NCBI GenBank assembly: GCA_024234935.1
Contig: JACKNI010000004.1
Location: forward strand, 124,001-188,000
Reading direction: 5' to 3'
Origin: Chromatiales bacterium
Lineage (GTDB): Bacteria > Pseudomonadota > Gammaproteobacteria > Steroidobacterales > GCA-2729495
Length of the DNA: 64,000 nucleotides
Shown: positions 34,112 through 42,675 of the stretch, in pieces
Layout of the letters: each line of letters begins with the position of its first letter
Position numbering within the stretch: the first letter of the stretch is position 1
The notes under the pieces: model-generated
What the model was told of the DNA's origin: nothing
What the model saw: the letters and a program-made list of their open reading frames with translations, nothing else
Databases searched by the model: none
Translations under genes and position numbers: made by a program

Positions 34112-34627
34112 ATGAGCATGCACGGAAACATGCGGCGTCTGATGCTGGTGGCATGCCTGTCGGGCGTGCTGCTGCCTGTGGTCTTGTCGGCGGATCAGGC
34201 CGCAGGCCCGGCGGCTGATTTCAGTCTGCCGTCCCGCGGCGGTCAGCGCGTGTCGCTGTCTGCCTTGCGCGGACAGGTCGTGCTGATCAATTTCTGGGCG
34301 ACATGGTGCGGCCCCTGCCGCAAGGAAATGCCGCTGCTCGAACAGATCCAGAAGAAGTATGCGCCGCTCGGCTTTACCATGCTCGGCGTCAATGTCGAGG
34401 AAGACACGACGCAGATGGAGGCATTCCTCGGCGATGTGCCGGTCACGTTTCCGGTGCTGCTGGATCCGGCCAACCAGGTCAGCAAGCTCTACGATGTGGC
34501 GGCGATGCCGAGCACCGTGATCGTCGATCGCAAGGGCAACGTCCGCTTCATTCATCAGGGTTACCAGCCAGGTGACGAAAGCCGTTACCAGGATGTGATC
34601 CGCCAGCTGATCCGGGAGCGGACATGA
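34112..34627 (+). CDS. TlpA/ResA-type periplasmic thioredoxin
   Basis: 171 residues. Signal peptide or anchor (~6-27), then a thioredoxin fold with WATWCGPCRKEMP (active CGPC), the extra TlpA-type insertion (VNVEEDTTQMEAFLGD) and a cis-Pro in MPSTVIV. It likely reduces disulfides in the periplasm, for example before heme attachment to CxxCH proteins; three such proteins are encoded nearby. It overlaps DUF4266 by 4 bases. A second, divergent thioredoxin with CNRC is at 46339-46884. Confidence 0.92.
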   Translation: MSMHGNMRRLMLVACLSGVLLPVVLSADQAAGPAADFSLPSRGGQRVSLSALRGQVVLINFWATWCGPCRKEMPLLEQIQKKYAPLGFTMLGVNVEEDTTQMEAFLGDVPVTFPVLLDPANQVSKLYDVAAMPSTVIVDRKGNVRFIHQGYQPGDESRYQDVIRQLIRERT

Positions 34628-34848
34628 GAATGTCGCTGGCCGCGTTCCTGATGGGCGCCATGTTGCTGGCCGGATGCAGCGGGGTGGAGCCATGGGTAAA
34701 ACCCTACGAGCGCGACCGGCTGGCCGATCCGGTGATGAGTTTCGACCGCGATCCGGTATCTTCAAGCTATCTCGATCATGTTCATGAAGCGCGCGAATCG
34801 GCGCGCGGTGCGACCGGCAGCGCCGGTGGCGGCTGCGGGTGTAACTAG
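34624..34848 (+). CDS. DUF4266 small lipoprotein with Cys-rich tail
   Basis: 74 residues. Lipobox LLAGC (Cys18), then VEPWVKPYERDRLADPVM, the DUF4266 signature, a His-containing helix (LDHVHEARE), and the tail GATGSAGGGCGCN. The C-terminal GGGCGCN is strongly conserved in this family as I know it, suggesting metal binding, disulfide chemistry or modification. GAT before it resembles the core of ApbE flavinylation sites (xGAT/S), and an ApbE gene lies 5.4 kb downstream; this is inference. It sits between TlpA (4-base overlap) and DUF3570 (directly adjacent, ATG immediately after the stop). Confidence 0.88.
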   Translation: MRMSLAAFLMGAMLLAGCSGVEPWVKPYERDRLADPVMSFDRDPVSSSYLDHVHEARESARGATGSAGGGCGCN

Positions 34849-35973
34849 ATGATGTGGCGCACCGGCATGCTGCTGATACTTTCCGCGGGCGCGGCGTTTG
34901 CCGGTGTGCTGCCCGAGGAGCGCGCCGATGCGCTCTATCACTATTACGACGGTGGCGGCGTGGAGATCGACGGGCCATCGCTCCTGGTGCGAAAGTCCGT
35001 CAACGAGAAGGTGTCCGTATCGGCCAGCTACTATGTGGACAGCATCAGCAGCGCATCGATCGACGTTCTTACCACCGCCAGCAAGTATTCAGAAGAGCGC
35101 ACCCAATGGGGGCTCGGTGTCGATTACCTGCATGAAGACACCACGCTGAGTGTGGGTTTCAGTAACAGTGACGAGAACGACTACAGTGCCGATACGCTGA
35201 ACCTTTCGATCAGCCAGGACATCTTCAACGGCCTGACTACCATCACCCTGGGTTATGGCAGCGGCTCCGATGATGTCAGCAAGCGCGGCGATCCGGTATT
35301 CGCCGGCCAGATCAAGCGGCATGCCTACCGGGCGGGTATCACCCAGGTACTGACCAGGAACCTGCTGATGAGTCTCAACTATGAGGCGATCGCAGACGAG
35401 GGCTATCTGAATAACCCGTATCGCCAGGTCCGGTACGTCGATATCAACGAGGCCAGCGGATATGGCTGGCAGGGCGAGGTCTATCCACGGACCCGCGCCA
35501 GCAATGCCGTGGCGATCCGTGCCCGCTATCACCTGCCATACCGGGCTGCCGTGTCGGGCGGGTACCGCTTCTTCACGGACGACTGGGGTATAGACGCGCA
35601 TACGGTCGATATCGGCTACGTGCAGCCCTGGCGTGACCGGTGGATGGTTGATGTCCGTTACCGCTTCTACAGCCAGAACGCCGCGGACTTCTATTCAGAC
35701 CTGTTTCCCTATGCCGATGCGCAGAACTACATGGGCCGCGACAAGGAGCTGAGCAAGTTCCAGAGCTACGGTCCGCACATCGGCCTGAGCTATACCTGGC
35801 TCGACAGGGCGGGCGACCGCCCGCTGCGCAGTACGGTGAATCTGTTTTTCGATCACTACACCTACAGCTATGACGATTTCCGCGATGTCAGCAGCGGTGG
35901 TGCGGTCGGTGCCGAGCCACTTTATGAGTTCGACGCCAACGTCCTGCAGTTCTTCGTTTCGCTCTGGTTCTAG
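34849..35973 (+). CDS. DUF3570 outer-membrane-like protein
   Basis: 374 residues. Signal peptide (~1-19, ending AFAG), then the DUF3570 family: DALYHYYDGGGVEIDGPSLL, KVSVSASYYVDSISSASIDV and LGVDYLHEDTTLSVGFSNS. Alternating strands run to a C-terminal FFVSLWF with terminal Phe, so an outer-membrane barrel is likely. The start ATG follows the DUF4266 stop directly. TlpA-DUF4266-DUF3570 is a recurrent trio and ApbE often lies with it; here ApbE is at 40247 with trehalose genes between. Confidence 0.9.
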   Translation: MMWRTGMLLILSAGAAFAGVLPEERADALYHYYDGGGVEIDGPSLLVRKSVNEKVSVSASYYVDSISSASIDVLTTASKYSEERTQWGLGVDYLHEDTTLSVGFSNSDENDYSADTLNLSISQDIFNGLTTITLGYGSGSDDVSKRGDPVFAGQIKRHAYRAGITQVLTRNLLMSLNYEAIADEGYLNNPYRQVRYVDINEASGYGWQGEVYPRTRASNAVAIRARYHLPYRAAVSGGYRFFTDDWGIDAHTVDIGYVQPWRDRWMVDVRYRFYSQNAADFYSDLFPYADAQNYMGRDKELSKFQSYGPHIGLSYTWLDRAGDRPLRSTVNLFFDHYTYSYDDFRDVSSGGAVGAEPLYEFDANVLQFFVSLWF

Positions 35974-36057
35974 CGCGTCCGAGACGGCTCCTTGTCCATG
36001 GTCTGACCGGCTGTGGTTTTGGGGTTCGCGGCATATTCGGGTACGGTGTGCCTGAAT

Positions 36058-38277
36058 ATGGCCAAGCTGATCATGGTTTCCAATCGGCTGCCCGTGGTGT
36101 TCGCTGCCGACGGCACGGTGACGCGAACAGCTGGCGGTCTGGTGTCCGCCCTTCGGGGCGCAGACCCGGACTGCGAGCAGGTCTGGGCAGGCTGGACCGG
36201 TGCTGCCGCAGAAGACCTGGAAGACCCGGAAGCAGTGCGAGCCAGTGCGCGCCGCGAAGGCTTCGTCCCCGTATTCCTGAACAGGGATGATGTCGCCGGC
36301 TTCTACGAGGGCTATGCCAATGCCACCCTGTGGCCGCTGCTGCACTACATGGTCGAGCGGGCCACATTCTCGAAAGACTGGTGGAACGCCTACCAGCGAG
36401 TCAACCGCAAGTTTGCCGACGCGATACTGGAAGTCGCCGACGAGGGTGACCTGGTCTGGATTCACGACTACCACCTGTTTCTGCTTCCGGCGATGCTTCG
36501 GGGCCAGCAGAAGGGCCTGCGCATCGGTTTCTTCCTGCACACGCCGTTCTGCACCAGCGAGATCTTTCGTGTGCTGCCCGACCGGGTGGCGTTGCTCGAG
36601 GGCGTCCTCGGTGCGGATGTGATCGGTTTCCATACCTATAACTACCTCCGCCACTTCCGCTCATCGCTGCTGCGGGTGATCGGCCTCGAGACCGAGACCG
36701 AAGGCATGTGGCACAACGGCCGGGAGATCCGCCTGGGCGTCTATCCGATCGGCCACGATCACGCCGGTTTTGACCGTGCCATGCGCCGCATCGACTTTCC
36801 GGAAATCCTGGCCCGACACCGGGCGGATCTCGGTGGCAAGCGTCTGATCCTCAATGTGGAGCGCCTCGACTACACAAAGGGATTGCCGGAAAAGCTGGCG
36901 GCCATGCGCAAGTTCCTTGAGCAGAACCCCGACAAGCGCGCCGACGTCCTCTTCGTACTCGTCGCCGTGCCGTCCCGTCGGGGTGTGCAGGAGTACGACG
37001 CACTGACAGAGCAGGTCCAGCGCGAGGTCGGGGCAATAAACGGCGAGTTCGGCAGGATGGGCCATGCCCCGGTCCAGCTCCTCCACAGGAGTTTTCCGGT
37101 TGTGGACCTTGCTGCCTTCTATGCGCTTGCCGAGGTGTGCCTGGTAACCCCGTTGCGGGACGGCATGAATCTCGTCGCCAAGGAGTTCGTGGACTGTCAG
37201 CACGAGGATCTGGCAGTCCGGCCGGGGGTCCTGATCCTGAGCGAATTTGCGGGCGCTGCACAGGAGCTGTCGCATGCCTTGCAGGTGAACCCCCACGATG
37301 TCGACGGCGTGGTGGCCGCCATAGGCCGGGCGCTGGACATGCCCGACGACGAGCGTCGCCTGCGCATCGGCATGATGCAGGAGCGTCTGCGGAAGCAGGA
37401 TTGCAGCGTCTGGGCGCGCCGGTTCCTGCGTGAGCTTGGCGAGGTGCCCGCGCGGAACGAACGTGTGCCGGTCATGGAGTTGAAACCACTGGCGGCAATG
37501 CTGGCGGCCCAGGTGCACGCCGGACAAAAGCTGGGCCTGTTCCTCGATTATGACGGTACGCTTCGGGGCTTCGTCGATATTCCCGATGATGCCGTGCCGG
37601 ATGCAGAGCTACGGCCCCTGCTGGCCGACCTCGCCAGCAGCGACCGCGTGTCCGTTACCGTTGTCAGCGGCCGGACACCGGGTTTTCTCGAGCAGCATCT
37701 CGGTGGGCTTGGCGTTACGCTCGTTGCCGAGCATGGCTATCAGTGGCTGGATGGTGGCAGCGGTGAGTGGGCGCTGTTCAATGCCGTGAGCAATGAGTGG
37801 AAGAGTGCGGTCCGCGACCACCTCGAGCAGGCCTCGCTGCTGACGCCCGGCACGCACGTCGAGGAAAAGCAATCTGCCCTCGTCTGGCACTATCGCCAGG
37901 CCGATCCCGAGTTCGGGCTCTGGCGGGCGAGGGGACTGATGCACGAGCTGACGGCTCTGGCTGCCAATTTGCCGGTGGTCGTCCACCATGGCCAGAAGAT
38001 CGTCGAAGTCTCGAGCCTCCTGGTCAGCAAGGGCGCGGCAGTCCGGTTTCTCATCAGGCACCAGGGTTGTGATATCGCCCTGGTGGCGGGTGACGATGCA
38101 ACGGACGAGACAATGATTGCCCTGGAGCCAGACGGTGTCGAATTCATCTCGGTACGTGTTGGCAAGGGTTCGACTCGGGCGCGCTACCGGACCGACCTCA
38201 CCGGCTTGCGCATGCTCCTCACGGAGCTCCGCAGCGCACTGAATTCAGGAACTGGACCCGAAGAGGTGAGTACATGA
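36058..38277 (+). CDS. otsAB-like: Trehalose-6-phosphate synthase/phosphatase fusion (OtsA-OtsB)
   Basis: 739 residues from ATG 36058 (MAKLIMVSNRLP); the frame opens earlier without a start site. The GT20 domain (~1-465) has HDYHLFLLP, the UDP-glucose/G6P site ERLDYTKGLPEKL and DGMNLVAKEFVD. The C-terminal HAD phosphatase (~480-735) has DYDGTL, SGRTPGFLEQH, EHGYQW and GDDATDETM. It makes trehalose from UDP-glucose and glucose-6-phosphate in one chain, as in many actinobacteria and eukaryotes; most proteobacteria use separate OtsA and OtsB. The last 4 bases (ATGA) overlap the GH15 gene. Confidence 0.93.
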   Translation: MAKLIMVSNRLPVVFAADGTVTRTAGGLVSALRGADPDCEQVWAGWTGAAAEDLEDPEAVRASARREGFVPVFLNRDDVAGFYEGYANATLWPLLHYMVERATFSKDWWNAYQRVNRKFADAILEVADEGDLVWIHDYHLFLLPAMLRGQQKGLRIGFFLHTPFCTSEIFRVLPDRVALLEGVLGADVIGFHTYNYLRHFRSSLLRVIGLETETEGMWHNGREIRLGVYPIGHDHAGFDRAMRRIDFPEILARHRADLGGKRLILNVERLDYTKGLPEKLAAMRKFLEQNPDKRADVLFVLVAVPSRRGVQEYDALTEQVQREVGAINGEFGRMGHAPVQLLHRSFPVVDLAAFYALAEVCLVTPLRDGMNLVAKEFVDCQHEDLAVRPGVLILSEFAGAAQELSHALQVNPHDVDGVVAAIGRALDMPDDERRLRIGMMQERLRKQDCSVWARRFLRELGEVPARNERVPVMELKPLAAMLAAQVHAGQKLGLFLDYDGTLRGFVDIPDDAVPDAELRPLLADLASSDRVSVTVVSGRTPGFLEQHLGGLGVTLVAEHGYQWLDGGSGEWALFNAVSNEWKSAVRDHLEQASLLTPGTHVEEKQSALVWHYRQADPEFGLWRARGLMHELTALAANLPVVVHHGQKIVEVSSLLVSKGAAVRFLIRHQGCDIALVAGDDATDETMIALEPDGVEFISVRVGKGSTRARYRTDLTGLRMLLTELRSALNSGTGPEEVST

Positions 38278-40112
38278 CCATCGACCCGGCCCGACTCGCC
38301 GACGACTATCACCTCGGCATGATTGGCAATGGCCGCACCTGTGCGCTGATCGATGCCCGGGGGGATATCGTTTTCTGCTGCCTGCCCGACTTCGACTCGG
38401 GAACGGTGTTCGCCGCGATACTCGACGCGGACAAGGGCGGTTCGTTCCGGATCGAGATGTTGGCAGGCCGGGTTACCGGCCAGGCATTCGAGCGCAATAC
38501 CAACGTCCTTGTGACGAGCTATGCCGGCGATGAGGGGGCGTTTGAGGTCGTGGACTTCATGCCCCGCTACACGACTGATGGCCGGGCCGGTGCGGAACAT
38601 GACGTGGCACCGGACGTGGTGCGGAGGATCCGGCTGGTGCACGGGAGTCCGCGGATTCGCGTGGTCTACGACCCCAGGCTCGACTATGCCCGCGGCGAGA
38701 CGCGTGTGGTTCGCCAGCCCGGATTTCTGAAGGCGATGTCCGAACGGATGGGTGAGCACGGGCTGGCCTATGAATCAGCCTATCTGTGGACAGACATGGA
38801 TCACGATGCGGTGCTCTCGGGCCGCGAAACGATACTGGACCAGGATCGTTTCCTGTTCCTCAGTTATCACGACAAGGTCCAGGTTCCCGATGGCGACCTG
38901 GTCGAACTCATGCTTCAGCGCACGCGGGCCTACTGGATGCTCTGGTCGGCCCGGACTCACCTTCCGGTGCAGTACCGGTCTGAGGTAATGCGCAGTGCGC
39001 TCGTGCTGAAGATGCTGCAGTTCGGTCCCACGGGTGCGTTCCTTGCCGCAGCAACCACATCGCTGCCCGAAACGATCGGCGAAGAGCGCAACTGGGACTA
39101 CCGTTTCTGCTGGCTACGCGACGCGTCGATGACGGTCGAGGTGCTGCAGCGGATTGGTCATCCACAGATGGCCGCACGGTTCATCGACTGGCTATTGCGG
39201 ACCGTGCCAACAAAAAACGATGCCCTCCAGATCATGTACGGCTTGCGGGGTGAAAGGAACCTGACCGAGAAGGTGCTGGAGCACCTTTCCGGCTACCAGG
39301 GTTCCCGGCCCGTGCGAATTGGCAATGCGGCGTTCACCCAGGAACAGCACGATATCTTTGGTGTGGTGATGGATGTTTTCTATCAGGACCTGACGCTGCG
39401 CCAGCGCACCCCGGAATCCCTCGACAGGGTCTGGACACGCGTCCGCTCAATCATCCGGAATGTTTCCGCAGCCTGGCAGGACGCGGATCGCGGTATCTGG
39501 GAGATTCGTGGCGAGAAGCGCCATTTCGTGTTCTCCAAGGTGCTTTGCTGGGTTGCCATCGACCGGTCCATAAAGATTGCAGAGCTTCTCGGCAAGCACA
39601 CATGGGCGGACCGGATGCGGCCGCTGCTCAAGGAGGTCCACGACGACATCTGCGCCCGTGGCTGGAATGCGGAGAAGGGGGCGTTTGTACAGTCCTACGG
39701 TTCCGCCGACCTCGACGCCGCCAACCTGCTGATGGCCGAATACGGCTTTCTGGCTCCGACGGACCCGAGATTCATCGCGACCGTCGAAAGAACGCAGGAA
39801 GAACTGTGCATCGACGGACTGATGTTCCGCTACCGGAATCAGGACGACTTCGGCGTCCCCAAGAGCGCTTTCACCGTGTGCTCATTCTGGCTCGTCAAGG
39901 CGCTTGCGTCTGTCGGCCGACGCGACGAGGCGCGGACCCTGTTCGAGTCGTTGCTGCGTGCGGGAAACGCGCACGGACTCTATAGCGAGGACCTGGATTT
40001 CAGCACCCGGCGGCAGCTCGGCAACTTTCCCCAGGCCTACAGTCATCTGGCCCTGATCGACTGCGCGCTCGAACTTTCCCGGGACGAAGACAACACTCTC
40101 ATTCAGCTATAG
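38274..40112 (+). CDS. Glycoside hydrolase family 15 enzyme (glucoamylase/trehalase-like)
   Basis: 612 residues. N-terminal beta domain (IGNGRTCALIDARGDIVFCCLPDFDS), then an alpha/alpha barrel with ERNWDYRFCWLRDASMTVEVL (general acid region) and DFGVPKSAFTVCSFWLVKAL near the catalytic base. GH15 genes beside trehalose-synthesis genes are usually trehalases or maltose/isomaltose hydrolases. It is translationally coupled to the OtsA-OtsB fusion (4-base overlap). Together they could make and turn over trehalose for osmotic or desiccation control. Confidence 0.9.
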   Translation: MTIDPARLADDYHLGMIGNGRTCALIDARGDIVFCCLPDFDSGTVFAAILDADKGGSFRIEMLAGRVTGQAFERNTNVLVTSYAGDEGAFEVVDFMPRYTTDGRAGAEHDVAPDVVRRIRLVHGSPRIRVVYDPRLDYARGETRVVRQPGFLKAMSERMGEHGLAYESAYLWTDMDHDAVLSGRETILDQDRFLFLSYHDKVQVPDGDLVELMLQRTRAYWMLWSARTHLPVQYRSEVMRSALVLKMLQFGPTGAFLAAATTSLPETIGEERNWDYRFCWLRDASMTVEVLQRIGHPQMAARFIDWLLRTVPTKNDALQIMYGLRGERNLTEKVLEHLSGYQGSRPVRIGNAAFTQEQHDIFGVVMDVFYQDLTLRQRTPESLDRVWTRVRSIIRNVSAAWQDADRGIWEIRGEKRHFVFSKVLCWVAIDRSIKIAELLGKHTWADRMRPLLKEVHDDICARGWNAEKGAFVQSYGSADLDAANLLMAEYGFLAPTDPRFIATVERTQEELCIDGLMFRYRNQDDFGVPKSAFTVCSFWLVKALASVGRRDEARTLFESLLRAGNAHGLYSEDLDFSTRRQLGNFPQAYSHLALIDCALELSRDEDNTLIQL

Positions 40113-40246
40113 GCGGTTCGCCGGTCTACCTGCCGCTCGAATGGACGGCTACCTGATGCAGTCCGCCAGTGGAGAGGGCTACCGGGAGGAGCTTTGGTTA
40201 TCCTATCCTTCAATCCCTGCCCCCTGATCATAGAGGCCCTGCGCCC

Positions 40247-41236
40247 GTGTTTGCAGTCCCTGGTCCACGCGACATTTTCGGGCTTGTTGGCCTGTTCGCC
40301 GTATTTCTCCCGCTGTCGGTCAGCGCGGCATGGTTTGGCGAGCAGCAGGACAAGATGGGTACCCGCGTCGAGATCCAGCTGTGGATGGACGACGAGCCGC
40401 AGGCCCGACAGCTCATCGCCGCCGGCATGGCCGAGTTCGACCGCATCGAAGCGGGCATGAGCACCTACCGCGAGACCTCGGAGATATCGGCGGTGAATCG
40501 CGAAGCCGCTACTGCACCGGTGGTCGTGTCGGCTGAACTGTTTGACCTCGTGCGTCGTTCGCTCGAGCTGTCCGTGCAGACCGGCGGGGCCTTCGACATC
40601 ACCTACGACAGCGTCGGCTATCTCTATGACTTTCGCGCGCATGAGCGGCCGGCAGAGACTGTCATTGCGAAAAATCTTGCTGCCATCGACTACCGGCATG
40701 TCCTGCTCGATGCAGGCAAATCGACAATCCGTTTCACGCGACCGGGGACGCGCATCAACCTGGGCGGCATCGCCAAGGGCTACGCCTGCGAGCAGGTGGT
40801 GGCGCTGCTGCGCAAGGCCGGCGTGACAAATGCGCTGGTCAATGCGGGCGGCGATACGCGTCTGCTGGGTGACCGGCGCGGAAAGCCCTGGGTGGTCGGC
40901 ATCCGTGATCCGGACGACGGGTCGAGGTGGGTGACGCGCCTGGCGCTCGATGATGAAGCCATCTCGACCTCCGGTGACTATGAGCGTTTCTTCGAGGAAG
41001 ACGGTGTCCGCTACCACCATATCCTCGACCCGAAGAGCGGCAAGCCGGTGGCTGGCGTGCGCAGCGTGACCATCGTCGGTCCTGATGCGACCCTTACCGA
41101 TGGCCTTTCCACCAGCGTCTTCGTGCTGGGCGTTGAACGCGGCCTGGCCCTGATCGAGGCGACGCCCGGCTATGCGGCGGTGATCATCGACGCCGGGCGC
41201 AAGGTGCGATTTTCTTCGGCGCTTTCCGCCGACTGA
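40247..41236 (+). CDS. apbE: ApbE, FAD:protein FMN transferase
   Basis: 329 residues from GTG 40247, just before the signal-anchor segment (~8-25, VGLFAVFLPLSVSAAW) and with AGAGG 10-16 bases upstream. ApbE motifs are MGTRVEIQLW, FDRIEAGMSTYRETSEIS, GGIAKGYACEQVV, VNAGGDTRLLG, ISTSGDYERFF, HHILDPKSG and the metal-binding region ATLTDGLSTSVFVLG. It attaches FMN to Ser/Thr in periplasmic proteins. No canonical target (NqrB/C, RnfD/G or an FMN-bind domain) is in the window, so its target may be in this locus; see the DUF4266 entry. Confidence 0.93.
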   Translation: MFAVPGPRDIFGLVGLFAVFLPLSVSAAWFGEQQDKMGTRVEIQLWMDDEPQARQLIAAGMAEFDRIEAGMSTYRETSEISAVNREAATAPVVVSAELFDLVRRSLELSVQTGGAFDITYDSVGYLYDFRAHERPAETVIAKNLAAIDYRHVLLDAGKSTIRFTRPGTRINLGGIAKGYACEQVVALLRKAGVTNALVNAGGDTRLLGDRRGKPWVVGIRDPDDGSRWVTRLALDDEAISTSGDYERFFEEDGVRYHHILDPKSGKPVAGVRSVTIVGPDATLTDGLSTSVFVLGVERGLALIEATPGYAAVIIDAGRKVRFSSALSAD

Positions 41237-41301
41237 CCACCTGACAGGCCGGAAAAAAGGCAGGCTGGCATTTGCCCGCTGCAGTCTGCAAGAATCCGCG
41301 C

Positions 41302-42675
41302 ATGCAGTACACCATCGAAAAGGCCTGTCCCGCTGACCTTCCGGCCATCCTGGAGGTCATGCGTTTCTTCAACATGCATCATGTGCCTTCGGCGGAAATG
41401 CCGGCGCTCGATATCGATCGCTTCTTCGTCGCGAAACTCGACGGAAAGGTTGTCGGCGCAGCCGGTTATACGATGCTGTCCCCGACCGAGGGCAAGACGA
41501 CGCTGCTTGGTGTCAATCCGGAGCTGTCGGGTCTCGGTATCGGCAAGGCGCTGCAAATAGCCCGCCTTGAGGCGATGTACGAGCTCGGTGCACAGACCGT
41601 GCTCACCAACGCCGATATTCCCGACACGATCGCCTGGTACAAGAAGCATTTTGGTTACCTTGAAATCGGCCGGCTGAAGAAGATCCATTCCTTCGGTCTC
41701 GAGCATGTGGATCACTGGACCACGATCCGCATGGATCTGGTGCGGTACATGGGCGAACGGGATGCTTGGGAGGCGCGCCGTGAAGCCCACATGCAGCGTT
41801 ACTCGCCGCATCCGCTGTCGCCCTGGCCGCCGCTGATCATCAATGTCTGCCCGACGGGGATGATCCCGACCCGCGCCAGCACACCGCATGTACCATTGAG
41901 CGTGGACGAGATCGTCCGCGATGCGATTGCGGTGGCAGATGCCGGCGCGCAGATGGTTCACCTGCACGCCCGTGACGAGGCAACCGGCCGGCCGACCTCC
42001 GATACCCGGTACTTCGAGCGCATCCTCACCGGCATCCGCCGCGAGCGCCCGGAACTTGTCTGCTGCGTGACGACCAGCGGCCGCAACTGGCCGGAGTTCG
42101 AGCGACGCAGCGAAGTACTGCTGTTGAAGGGTGCGGCCAAGCCGGACATGGCCAGCCTGACGCTCGGTTCTCTGAACTTCCTCACCGGGCCGAGCAGCAA
42201 CGCCATCCACACCATCGAGCGTCTGGCGATGTGCATGCGTGAAAACGACATCAAGCCCGAGCTCGAGATATTCGACAGCGGCATGATCAATCTGGCCAGG
42301 TATCTCGAGCGCCACGGCATACTCAGCGGCACGAAGTATTTCAATCTGCTGCTCGGCAACCTCAATACGGCCGCGGCAACGATCGGTGATCTCTCGCACC
42401 TGGTCGCCGCGCTGCCGGAGGATTCGGTCTGGTCTGCTGCGGGTCTTGGTTCATTCCAGTTGCCGATGAACGTTGCGGCGATTCTTGCCGGTGGCAACGT
42501 GCGTGTCGGCCTGGAGGACAACATCCACTACGACGCCGGGCGTAGTCGCCTGGCTACCAACGTCGAACTGGTACAGCGCCTGGTACGGATCAGCCAGGAG
42601 TTCGAGCGGCCGCTGGCGACTTGTGCGCAGGTGCGCGCCATGCTCGGACTGCGTCAGCAGCTGGAAACGGCATGA
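41302..42675 (+). CDS. GNAT acetyltransferase fused to beta-keto acid cleavage enzyme (BKACE, DUF849)
   Basis: 457 residues from ATG 41302; an upstream TTG at 41272 is unlikely. Residues ~1-165 are a GNAT domain with acetyl-CoA loop VNPELSGLGIGKALQ and AWYKKHFGYLEIG. After a linker with Pro/Trp, residues ~180-450 form a BKACE TIM barrel starting INVCPTGMIPTR. Zn ligands are HLHAR and Glu in VRVGLEDN; GSLNFLTG and AAGLGSFQLPMN are also typical. BKACEs condense a beta-keto acid with acetyl-CoA to give a CoA ester and acetoacetate. The fusion puts acyl transfer and keto-acid cleavage on one chain. The stop overlaps the ATP-grasp gene start by 4 bases. Confidence 0.87.
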   Translation: MQYTIEKACPADLPAILEVMRFFNMHHVPSAEMPALDIDRFFVAKLDGKVVGAAGYTMLSPTEGKTTLLGVNPELSGLGIGKALQIARLEAMYELGAQTVLTNADIPDTIAWYKKHFGYLEIGRLKKIHSFGLEHVDHWTTIRMDLVRYMGERDAWEARREAHMQRYSPHPLSPWPPLIINVCPTGMIPTRASTPHVPLSVDEIVRDAIAVADAGAQMVHLHARDEATGRPTSDTRYFERILTGIRRERPELVCCVTTSGRNWPEFERRSEVLLLKGAAKPDMASLTLGSLNFLTGPSSNAIHTIERLAMCMRENDIKPELEIFDSGMINLARYLERHGILSGTKYFNLLLGNLNTAAATIGDLSHLVAALPEDSVWSAAGLGSFQLPMNVAAILAGGNVRVGLEDNIHYDAGRSRLATNVELVQRLVRISQEFERPLATCAQVRAMLGLRQQLETA

